Notes under the pieces: generated by a model
The model's database searches: none
Told to the model about the DNA's origin: nothing
What the model saw: the letters and a program-made list of their open reading frames with translations, nothing else
In this document: positions 27,079 to 33,710 of the stretch, piece by piece
Layout: each line of letters opens with the position of its first letter
How positions within the stretch are numbered: position 1 is the stretch's first letter
Translations under genes and position numbers: made by a program
Assembly: GCF_000424105.1 (NCBI RefSeq)
Contig: NZ_AUJG01000006.1
Coordinates: forward strand, 1-64,000
DNA length: 64,000 nucleotides
Reading direction: 5' to 3'
From: Lachnospira multipara ATCC 19207
GTDB lineage: Bacteria; Bacillota; Clostridia; Lachnospirales; Lachnospiraceae

Positions 27079-27214
27079 ACAAATAGTTATGAAAGTGTTT
27101 TTACACCTTCAAGTTTTCGTGTTACAACTGACTCAATTTTCTTATTAATAAAAATACAAAGGACAAATCACAAATATGACAGATATATAGATTAGAATCC
27201 TAATCTACTCATCA

Positions 27215-27376
27215 CTATTTATTATCTTTTTTCTTGCTTGAACCCAAAATCATTCCACAAGCCATTCCAAAGCATCCAAATAACGGTAATACCAATATCC
27301 CCATTTTTATCGAAACTAAAGCACCTAGTGTTAAACCTAAAGCGAGTCCAAATAACATCTTTACGCTTTTATTCAT
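27215..27376 (-). CDS. Small glycine-rich membrane protein
   Basis: A 53-residue protein (MNKSVKMLFGLALGLTLGAL then helix ILVLPLFGCFGMACGMILG) ending in a Lys-rich tail. GGAG lies 10 bases before the chosen ATG (27376); an ATG two codons earlier (27382) is also possible. Two helices with glycine spacing resemble the other small proteins of the island. Immunity is possible but unproven. Confidence 0.5.
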   Translation of the reverse strand: MNKSVKMLFGLALGLTLGALVSIKMGILVLPLFGCFGMACGMILGSSKKKDNK

Positions 27377-27545
27377 AATCATTATTCTCCTATTTTCATA
27401 TATTTTAGAAATGATAGTACTATACCTTAAGCGGCATAGTACTATTATACCATAAATATTTTAATAATTCAAAATGTTTATAAACTTTTTTTCTATTTGC
27501 TCCATATTATAATAAAACCAGAAAAACCGGCAAAAAAAGAAAAAC

Positions 27546-27574
27546 CCCGCTAGCATATAGTTTATGCTAGCGGG
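27546..27574 (-). terminator. Terminator-like hairpin after padC (repeat copy 3)
   Basis: CCCGCTAGCATA and TATGCTAGCGGG, with TTTTTCTTTTTTT on the minus strand. The stretch GGGAAAGTTGTTTTGGATTA next to it is identical to the flank of copy 1, so the whole 8-kb island lies between two near-identical copies. Confidence 0.8.
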
Positions 27575-27623
27575 AAAGTTGTTTTGGATTATATATATGT
27601 CTTTGATTTATCTAAAAAAATTC

Positions 27624-28169
27624 TTATTCTGCTTTTCTTGAGACATGCTTGTAGTTCTCATCATAGAATTTACCAGCACGAATATCGTCTGTCATACCTT
27701 CGTATGGTGTCTCATTTATGACATCATCATTATCAATTCCTGCATCTGCCATGTATGTGATTGTGGCAAATTCAGGTACTACATACTTTGGATATGTCTC
27801 ATACTTCTCACGTGCTTCATGCATCTTATCAATGTGCTTATTCTGGTAGCAAACTGTAATTTCAGGATGCTCTTTAACCCACTTAGGGAAGAAGATAACG
27901 CCGTTAATCTTACCTTCGTTAGGCATAAAATCAAGAGCAACATCTGTACCTGTAGGCTCAGTCCAAGTAACCTTATATATTCCGTCAGCTATTTTAAAAA
28001 GGTTAATTTCCTGATCTGTAACCCATCTACCAGCTACCATTCCACCATGAATTCTATAGCAACATGTGTGGTCATTCTTACAATACCACTCATATTCCCA
28101 ACCATTATCATATGTGTAAATAAAATGTGTACCTATGAAATCTGATAATTCCTTAAACTCTTTCTTCAT
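27624..28169 (-). CDS. padC: Phenolic acid decarboxylase
   Basis: Decarboxylates hydroxycinnamic acids (p-coumaric, ferulic, caffeic) to vinylphenols, without a cofactor. The 181-residue protein shows the family landmarks: [51 protein letters not shown] and [17 protein letters not shown]. This is the expected length and order of PadC. GGAGCACATAAAG precedes the ATG at 28169. It is divergent from padR, with paired operator motifs in the gap, so it should be induced when phenolic acids relieve PadR repression. Confidence 0.95.
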   Translation of the reverse strand: MKKEFKELSDFIGTHFIYTYDNGWEYEWYCKNDHTCCYRIHGGMVAGRWVTDQEINLFKIADGIYKVTWTEPTGTDVALDFMPNEGKINGVIFFPKWVKEHPEITVCYQNKHIDKMHEAREKYETYPKYVVPEFATITYMADAGIDNDDVINETPYEGMTDDIRAGKFYDENYKHVSRKAE

Positions 28170-28224
28170 CTTTATGTGCTCCTTTCTTACAATTTCAATT
28201 ATAAAAATGATAAGTAAGTTTTTT

Positions 28225-28260
28225 ATGTAAATATAAACATGTAATTATTAACATGTTTAT
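28225..28260. promoter_or_regulatory. Two overlapping PadR operator boxes
   Basis: ATGT-8N-ACAT, the known PadR box, occurs twice: 28225-28240 and 28239-28254. The second lies in a perfect palindrome (ATAAACATG-10N-CATGTTTAT, 28233-28260). Both sit between the divergent padC and padR starts. Confidence 0.8.
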
Positions 28261-28315
28261 ATTTCGTTGATTATGTTATACTTAATTTATAAAAATGTCA
28301 ACAAGGAGATTTTAA

Positions 28316-28849
28316 ATGGCGCAAAAAAATTTACTTCCGATGATCCTTCTAGGGTTAATAAATATAGAAAAAAAGACAGGGTATGACCTTAAAAAAGATT
28401 TTGAAACCGAAATTGGAGAATTCTGGTCTGTTAAACATAGTCAAATATATCTAGAGCTCAAACGTCTTGAGGGAAATGGTGAAATCAAGTCCACAACTGG
28501 CTTTTATGGAAATAAAATAGAAAAGACATATTATGAAATCACAAAAAAAGGAAAGGAAAGATTGGAATCTTGGTTAGATTCCTATTCTGACATTCTAAAT
28601 GTAAATAAAGATGAGTTTGTTTTAAAATTATATTTTATAAAAAGTCGCAAGGATCCACGACTTCAAGATTTGCTGCAAGAGCAATATAGACAAAGAAAGC
28701 AAAAGCTAGAGCATCTACTTGATAGAAAAGAATTGCTCTTTTCCACGAAAGAAGAAAGGGATAATAACTACGGTCATTATCTAATTCTAGATCACGCTAT
28801 TAGACGTGAAAGGGAATATGTGAATTGGTTAGAAGAAATACTAAAATAG
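28316..28849 (+). CDS. padR: PadR-family transcriptional repressor
   Basis: The 177-residue regulator has an N-terminal winged helix (about 1-80: ILLGLINIEKKTGYDLKKDF, QIYLELKRLEGNGEI, YYEITKKGKERL) and a C-terminal helical Vir domain (about 95-175), the PadR subfamily 1 architecture. It is divergent from padC, which it should repress in the absence of phenolic acids. AAGGAGATTTTAA precedes the ATG. A terminator follows. Confidence 0.92.
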   Translation: MAQKNLLPMILLGLINIEKKTGYDLKKDFETEIGEFWSVKHSQIYLELKRLEGNGEIKSTTGFYGNKIEKTYYEITKKGKERLESWLDSYSDILNVNKDEFVLKLYFIKSRKDPRLQDLLQEQYRQRKQKLEHLLDRKELLFSTKEERDNNYGHYLILDHAIRREREYVNWLEEILK

Positions 28850-28885
28850 AATATATACATTTGCATAAATACTACTAAAGATAAA

Positions 28886-28923
28886 AGCTGTCTAAAAGAT
28901 ATATAGTTAACCTTTAGACAGCT
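28886..28923. terminator. Bidirectional terminator after padR
   Basis: AGCTGTCTAAA pairs with TTTAGACAGCT, followed by CTTGTTTTT on the plus strand and TTTTATC on the minus strand. It lies between convergent genes. Confidence 0.8.
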
Positions 28924-28951
28924 CTTGTTTTTATAAATTATGATAAATCAG

Positions 28952-30262
28952 CTAAAACATCGCTTCCACTTTTTTCTTAAACCACTCTTCTACAGCATAT
29001 AAAGGGATGTTAGTTATTGTATCTTGCTTTTTATAATCAGACATAGTCATCTTTATCCCTTTAAGCTCCTCATTCTCCTTCATGATAGTAGTTAAGCTCT
29101 TAGATCTTCTATTCTCTTCAGCCTTAACCTCTAATGGATAAACCTCATCAAGCTGAATAACAAAATCTAACTCTAGTGTTGATTTCTCATTGGTATAATA
29201 CATAGGGCATTCACTAGTTGCACTTACATATTGCTGACAAACATACTGCTCAGTAAAAGCCCCCTTATATTCAACGAATGCCTTATTGTTAACTAAAACA
29301 TCTTTCGCAAGAGTATCAGACATTGCCCCTAACAAGCCTAAATCACTAACAAATAACTTGAAAGCTGCTGTATCCTCATAAAATTTAATCGGCTTACACA
29401 CCTTATTTATTCGATTAACCTTGTAAACTAAACCTGTATTTACCAGCCATTGAATAGCATTCTCAAATTCCTTAGCTCTTGCGCCCTTCTTTAAACTTCC
29501 ATACAAAAACTTTTTATTCTCCTTAGCGAGCTGTGATGGAATCGAATTCCAAACCATATTAATCTTAGCAAGCTCACTTGTTGGAGCATGTTTAGAAAAA
29601 TCATTCTGATAATCACTTAAGATCTGCTTTTGCAATCTTCTAACAGTCTTTAAATCAGAATTATCTATATAAGACTGTACAACTTCAGGCATTCCGCCAA
29701 CATAGTAATACTGTCGCAATAACTCCTTATACTTCTTAGCCAAAGGACTTAACTCATCCCATTTAGCCTCTTTTAAGAAATCTAAAAGTTTTTCTTCTCC
29801 CATAGCCAAAACAAATTCTTCAAAAGACATTGGATATAATCTTAATTCATCTACTTTACCAACTGGATATCCTGTTCCCTCATGCAAATGTATACCAAGA
29901 AGGGAACCTGCAACAATAACGTGATAATCTCTTGCTTCCTCATTAAAATACTTAAGCGAGGTAATACCCTTATCTAACTCTTGGATCTCATCAAGGAAAA
30001 TAAGCGTCTCTCCAGGAGTTATTGTCTCATTAGAAATGGCCTCTAATGTTCTAATTACTCTATCCATATCAAAATCTTTAAAAAGCTCTTTAACATCATT
30101 ATTGTTATCACAATTAATATATACTAAATTCTTATATTCTCTCTTAGCAAATTCTTTTACAATATAAGTCTTACCAACCTGTCTTGCTCCATTTAAAATT
30201 AAAGGCTTTCTGTTTTTGCTATTTTTCCAGTTTATCAGCTTCTGATAAATCGTTCTTTCCAT
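28952..30262 (-). CDS. P-loop ATPase of the AAA_14/DUF4143 type
   Basis: The 436-residue protein has Walker A LNGARQVGKTY at about 23-33, Walker B TLIFLDEIQEL (about 86-96), sensor VAGSLLGI, and a C-terminal DUF4143-like domain (about 200-400). The latter carries a nuclease-fold-like ELDFVIQ...PLEVKAEENRRSKSL stretch. These orphan ATPases are abundant in gut anaerobes and archaea; their function is unsettled. GGAGGCAATT precedes the ATG. Five 33-bp tandem repeats lie immediately upstream. Confidence 0.88.
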   Translation of the reverse strand: MERTIYQKLINWKNSKNRKPLILNGARQVGKTYIVKEFAKREYKNLVYINCDNNNDVKELFKDFDMDRVIRTLEAISNETITPGETLIFLDEIQELDKGITSLKYFNEEARDYHVIVAGSLLGIHLHEGTGYPVGKVDELRLYPMSFEEFVLAMGEEKLLDFLKEAKWDELSPLAKKYKELLRQYYYVGGMPEVVQSYIDNSDLKTVRRLQKQILSDYQNDFSKHAPTSELAKINMVWNSIPSQLAKENKKFLYGSLKKGARAKEFENAIQWLVNTGLVYKVNRINKVCKPIKFYEDTAAFKLFVSDLGLLGAMSDTLAKDVLVNNKAFVEYKGAFTEQYVCQQYVSATSECPMYYTNEKSTLELDFVIQLDEVYPLEVKAEENRRSKSLTTIMKENEELKGIKMTMSDYKKQDTITNIPLYAVEEWFKKKVEAMF

Positions 30263-30304
30263 AATTGCCTCCTTTATCAGTATTTATCGCTATTCTTTAA
30301 TTTG

Positions 30305-30458
30305 ATATTACACTTTTTCCTACGAACTTTCAAGTCGATTTTACATTTTTTCCTACGAACTTTTACCTTTATATTACACTTTTTCCTAGGAACTTTTGCT
30401 CTGATATTACACTTTTTCCTAGGAACTTTTGCTCTAACCTTACATTTTTATCCTACAA
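30305..30458. repeat. Five 33-bp tandem repeats upstream of the DUF4143 ATPase gene
   Basis: TTACA.TTTTT(C)CTA recurs at 30308, 30341, 30374, 30407 and 30440, a strict 33-bp period. About 22 bases per unit are conserved and 10 vary. Two units contain the palindrome TTCCTAGGAA, two have TTCGTAGGAA (minus strand), and the fifth is degenerate and overlaps the stop of the upstream gene. Confidence 0.9.
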
Positions 30459-30869
30459 TCCATGCTGCTTAGCAAAATATAATAAGCTAATGCAAATTGC
30501 TACTATTATAAGAAAAGCCACAATCTTTAAGACTGTCATGCCCTTCTTTCCCTTCTTAGATGCAATATAAACTGCGTATGGATCTTTATTCTTCGATATA
30601 TTTGCATAAAACTTCTTTAGGCCTGCAAGGTCGCCCTTATTTAAATCCACCTCTTCGTTGGCCTCATGGGCTAACTTATTTCTAAGCCAGCGGTAATGCT
30701 TCAAGGCCTTGTAATCCTCGCGCCAGTTTGGCACGAAACGCTCTGCATCATGAACGCCTTCCATATTTTCAATATAACTTGTAACGCCAGTTTTAGTGGC
30801 GTACTTATTCTTTAGGGCAGCGTCAAGTCTTTTATATTCATCAAAAAATTCCATTTCTAACTTCTTCAT
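30453..30869 (-). CDS. Small membrane-anchored protein with HEPN-like RxxxxH motif
   Basis: A protein of about 138 residues with a helical N-terminal domain containing YRWLRNKLAHE; RNKLAH fits the Rx4H motif of HEPN domains. A C-terminal membrane helix (TVLKIVAFLIIVAICISLLY) and a short basic tail follow. The start at 30869 (MKKLEMEF) follows GTAGG; an ATG two codons earlier is possible. HEPN assignment rests on one motif and is tentative. It lies upstream of the 33-bp repeats and may be co-transcribed with the ATPase. Confidence 0.6.
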   Translation of the reverse strand: MKKLEMEFFDEYKRLDAALKNKYATKTGVTSYIENMEGVHDAERFVPNWREDYKALKHYRWLRNKLAHEANEEVDLNKGDLAGLKKFYANISKNKDPYAVYIASKKGKKGMTVLKIVAFLIIVAICISLLYFAKQHGL

Positions 30870-30986
30870 AATCATCCTACCTTTAGTTTAATATGAGAAT
30901 TATAGCATAAATACTGGCTTTGTTGAAAATGTTTCTCACTTTATAATTCATTTACTATTAGTTTATTTCCTTTTATATTTTAAATG

Positions 30987-31015
30987 TTGGCAAATTAAAT
31001 TGTACGCAATATAAT
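30987..31015 (+). promoter_or_regulatory. Promoter of the dps remnant with embedded operator
   Basis: TTGGCA (30987-30992), a 17-bp spacer and TATAAT (31010-31015). ATTGTACGCAAT (30999-31010) lies within the spacer and touches the -10, a position suited to repression. Confidence 0.7.
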
Positions 31016-31104
31016 TTAGTCATACAAAGGAAATACAAATTCCTAAGAAACAAGTTAACAAGAAATTTTTATATATAGACGTAAAATTATAGGAGGAAAT
31101 AATT

Positions 31105-31248
31105 ATGGCAAATAATATTTTAAATAAGACAAACAAGTACCTTGCAGATATTGCAGTTTCAGATATTAAGATTCACAACCTACACTGGAATGTTGTAGGT
31201 CCACAGTTTAAGGCAGTTCACGAGTTCCTTGAATCAACACTCAAGTAA
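31105..31248 (+). pseudogene. dps: Broken dps (ferritin-like DNA-protection protein)
   Basis: A 47-codon frame starting MANNILNKTNKYLADIAVSD, followed by KIHNLHWNVVGPQFKAVHEF, is the N-terminal helix of Dps with ferroxidase residues (HxxHW). It then ends in LESTLK and a stop, where the full protein has about 145 residues. The ending TLK-stop could be the fused natural C-terminus after an internal in-frame deletion. AGGAGGAAATAATT precedes the ATG and the promoter is intact. Confidence 0.8.
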
Positions 31249-31283
31249 AATTTCATAGACAAGTTAGTACAAAAATCTTAGAA

Positions 31284-31322
31284 GGGAAGACGCTATAGCT
31301 TTTAAAGTTATAGCGTCTTTCC
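31284..31322. terminator. Terminator after the dps remnant
   Basis: GGAAGACGCTATAGCTTT pairs with AAAGTTATAGCGTCTTTCC, followed by TTTTGG on the plus strand. It separates dps from the convergent ATPase gene. Confidence 0.75.
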
Positions 31323-31360
31323 TTTTGGATTTATTTTTTGAAAATGTGCAAATTCTCTCA

Positions 31361-32407
31361 TTATGTTCGTAATAGGAAATTATTCTCGAAGTCCTTAGAG
31401 ATATATTTATCATAAAACTTATTAGGCTCCATTATTCTGAAGCGTGAATTGTTTTTAAAAATGTATCTGTAATAGAAAAACAACAAATTATCGGCAATAT
31501 AGTATCCCATTTTCTTTTTATTATTGCCATCCTGATCTGACACTTTCTTACAAACAATTTCCATACGAATCAATTTATCTAAAACATCAACCATTGTTGG
31601 ACCACTAGAAACATGTGAATTTGATAAAATCTCACCATACTTAGAATATCCTTTAGCTAAAGATTCTAACACCTCGTTAACATTAGTCATCTTAGAAATC
31701 TCAGATTTCAAATACATTTCAATTTCATTTTCCAATCTAGCATCAGGAGAAGCTATAAGTTCTATTAAATTCTCTTTCACAGAAATACTATCATCAACCA
31801 AGCGATTATAATATGGAATACCACCAAACACTGAGTAAATTCTGATTTTGTCCTCATCTGAAAAATTAGGATAAAATAATGCTGAGTCATAATAATCCAT
31901 TTGCTTTAGATTTAAGGTTAAATCAACTCTTCCGAAAAGCGGATTCTCATGTTCTAAAAGCGATTTCATAATATCAACGTAAGAACCAAGTAAAATAAAA
32001 GTAATATTAGCGCTGTCTTTATATTTATCAATAAGTGATTGTAAAATGCTATCCATTCCCTTTACATTCTCACGTAAATAAGGATATTCATCTAACACTA
32101 AAGTGCACTTTTCCTTAGTTGAAAGATTAAATACAAATTCCAATAAGTCTTCAATTCTACTATAGCCAAGTTTTGGTAAATCATAGCTTTCAGCCACAAT
32201 GTCACATAAGCTCTGAGTATTATTCTCTTCTGTAACCTGCTTACATTCATAATAAATGCTCTTGCCTTCTGATTCTTGAATAGCTTGTTTTACCAATTCA
32301 CTTTTTCCAACTCTTCGTCTTCCATAAATTAAAATTGTTCTTAACTCATCTCTAGAAATTTCACGTTTAATTTTACGGAGTTCTTCTGCTCTTCCAATGA
32401 ATTTCAT
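31361..32407 (-). CDS. Archaeal-type P-loop ATPase (ATPase_2/DUF234), C-terminally truncated
   Basis: The 348-residue protein has Walker A IYGRRRVGKSEL (about 28-39), Walker B TLVLDEYPYL, sensor FILLGSYVDIM and a winged-helix segment. It stops at KDFENNFLLRT, where relatives continue for about 100 residues into the DUF234 nuclease-like domain. The missing end and the adjacent broken dps suggest one deletion event. GAAAGGATAGAG precedes the ATG. Three palindromes (32426-32521) sit just upstream. Confidence 0.82.
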   Translation of the reverse strand: MKFIGRAEELRKIKREISRDELRTILIYGRRRVGKSELVKQAIQESEGKSIYYECKQVTEENNTQSLCDIVAESYDLPKLGYSRIEDLLEFVFNLSTKEKCTLVLDEYPYLRENVKGMDSILQSLIDKYKDSANITFILLGSYVDIMKSLLEHENPLFGRVDLTLNLKQMDYYDSALFYPNFSDEDKIRIYSVFGGIPYYNRLVDDSISVKENLIELIASPDARLENEIEMYLKSEISKMTNVNEVLESLAKGYSKYGEILSNSHVSSGPTMVDVLDKLIRMEIVCKKVSDQDGNNKKKMGYYIADNLLFFYYRYIFKNNSRFRIMEPNKFYDKYISKDFENNFLLRT

Positions 32408-32425
32408 TTTACTCTATCCTTTCTT

Positions 32426-32521
32426 ACTCGGTTATAACCGAGTTAATTCTATAAGTATTATAACATCTAGAAATTCTTTAGTAAAGTTTTACTCGGTCGC
32501 CACCGAGTCGGTTGCAACCGA
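32426..32521. promoter_or_regulatory. Three ACTCGG...CCGAGT palindromes upstream of the ATPase gene
   Basis: ACTCGGTTATAACCGAGT (32426-32443, perfect), ACTCGGTCGCCACCGAGT (32491-32508, perfect arms) and TCGGTTGCAACCGA (32508-32521, perfect). The first is 19 bp from the ATPase start. The run fills the gap between the polysaccharide operon and the ATPase gene. They could be operators or RNA hairpins. Confidence 0.75.
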
Positions 32522-32528
32522 GTAAAAA

Positions 32529-33710
32529 TTAATATCTCTTCAAATTCCACTTTAGATACTTTTTTATCTTCCACTTAAAATCATTTAAAGCCTTGTATTT
32601 ACCATACTTCTTTGCTATAAAAAAGAAATCTTTGCTCTTATAATCTTGCCAAAAAACTTCTCTATTATCTGGCTTTGTAATTGCTTTCTTTAGTGGTTCT
32701 TGTAAGAAATCTCTTATATTGATTTGTCTAATCTCCAACTTATTAGTAGCTAATTCTAGTAATTTACTCCCCTTTTCACTATTTACCAAGGCTAAAGAAA
32801 CTCCCTTATTGTCATCCATACTCGGTAAATTTTTTTCAATCCCCCAACAATCGCCCATGGTTATATCTGATTTATGATAGATATCTTTATAAGGGCATTC
32901 ATAACAAGCTGGTCTAAGAATACAATCAGATCCAAAAAGTTCAGTAAAAGTCATGCTCTCCACCGTTCTCAAATTACTAAATTTTATCGTCGTTACATGA
33001 GAATGCCAACCAAAGAAATGCTTATTTCTACAAACAACGTTTTTTATTTTTCCTCTAGTTTTCTTGCTTTCCCAATTTAAATAATCTCTCCAAACAAGTG
33101 GACTTGGAACTCCATGACATATTAAATCAACGCAATAAAGATTCTTGCTAAGTTCTAGATTTTTGTTTTCTATAAATGAAATTAATCCCACAACTTCACA
33201 ACTAGTCCCAGTAAATAAAACTTTTTTGCCTTGCTTTAAATCTTCTAATACTTGGCAAAATGTATCTAGTTTGTTGCTTTGAACATATTTAGAATGGCGC
33301 ATTAAATCTCGTCCTAACTTAGTATCTGCCCTCTCATGTACAGCTTCAAACTTCTCATTAAATATACAACCATAGACAACACCGCCAGCTTCTAATATCA
33401 CTTCTGAAATTACTGCAAAAAGGCCTCCTGACTGAGACCTTTTTCTCTCTTCATCACTTGCTTTTATTGCAAATGTATCTACAAGCAATAAACTATCATT
33501 TACCTTATGAAAATTACATACCTCCATACATTTATTACAATGAATACATTTCGTATAATCTACTTCTGGGTACAAAAATCCCTCTTCATCTTCCACCATA
33601 CTAATAGCCTTTTTAGGGCATATCGAATAACAGGCAGAACAACCTGAACAATTTTCTTTATTTTCAAAAAGAATTGGATGAAGCTCTTCTTTAACTTTTT
33701 CTTTTATCAT
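32529..33710 (-). CDS. FrhB-like (F420 hydrogenase/dehydrogenase beta) iron-sulfur protein of the polysaccharide locus
   Basis: The 393-residue protein has two 4Fe-4S motifs near the N-terminus (CSGCSACYSICP and CIHCNKCMEVC, about 21-67). The FrhB N and C domains follow (SGGLFAVISEVILEAGGVVYG; TGTSCEVVGL; CECPYKDIYHKSDITMGD-like cluster). Such proteins often accompany polysaccharide pyruvyl transferases in surface-glycan loci, where a redox role on sugars is presumed. It is the last gene of the operon and overlaps the flippase gene by 20 bp. Confidence 0.85.
   Translation of the reverse strand: MIKEKVKEELHPILFENKENCSGCSACYSICPKKAISMVEDEEGFLYPEVDYTKCIHCNKCMEVCNFHKVNDSLLLVDTFAIKASDEERKRSQSGGLFAVISEVILEAGGVVYGCIFNEKFEAVHERADTKLGRDLMRHSKYVQSNKLDTFCQVLEDLKQGKKVLFTGTSCEVVGLISFIENKNLELSKNLYCVDLICHGVPSPLVWRDYLNWESKKTRGKIKNVVCRNKHFFGWHSHVTTIKFSNLRTVESMTFTELFGSDCILRPACYECPYKDIYHKSDITMGDCWGIEKNLPSMDDNKGVSLALVNSEKGSKLLELATNKLEIRQINIRDFLQEPLKKAITKPDNREVFWQDYKSKDFFFIAKKYGKYKALNDFKWKIKKYLKWNLKRY

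Noticed and set aside
30305-30458. CRISPR array
   Set aside because: The units are contiguous 33-bp repeats with only about 10 variable bases, no true spacers of 30 bases or more, and no cas genes nearby.
30305-30458. Repeated 11-residue peptide coded by the 33-bp repeats on the minus strand (KVPRKKCNIRA-like)
   Set aside because: One frame is open because 33 is a multiple of three, but there is no start codon and a stop lies before the first unit.
32490-32523. Rho-independent terminator of the polysaccharide operon
   Set aside because: The palindromes lack a T run on the minus strand and occur in a set with one close to the ATPase start, so operators fit better.
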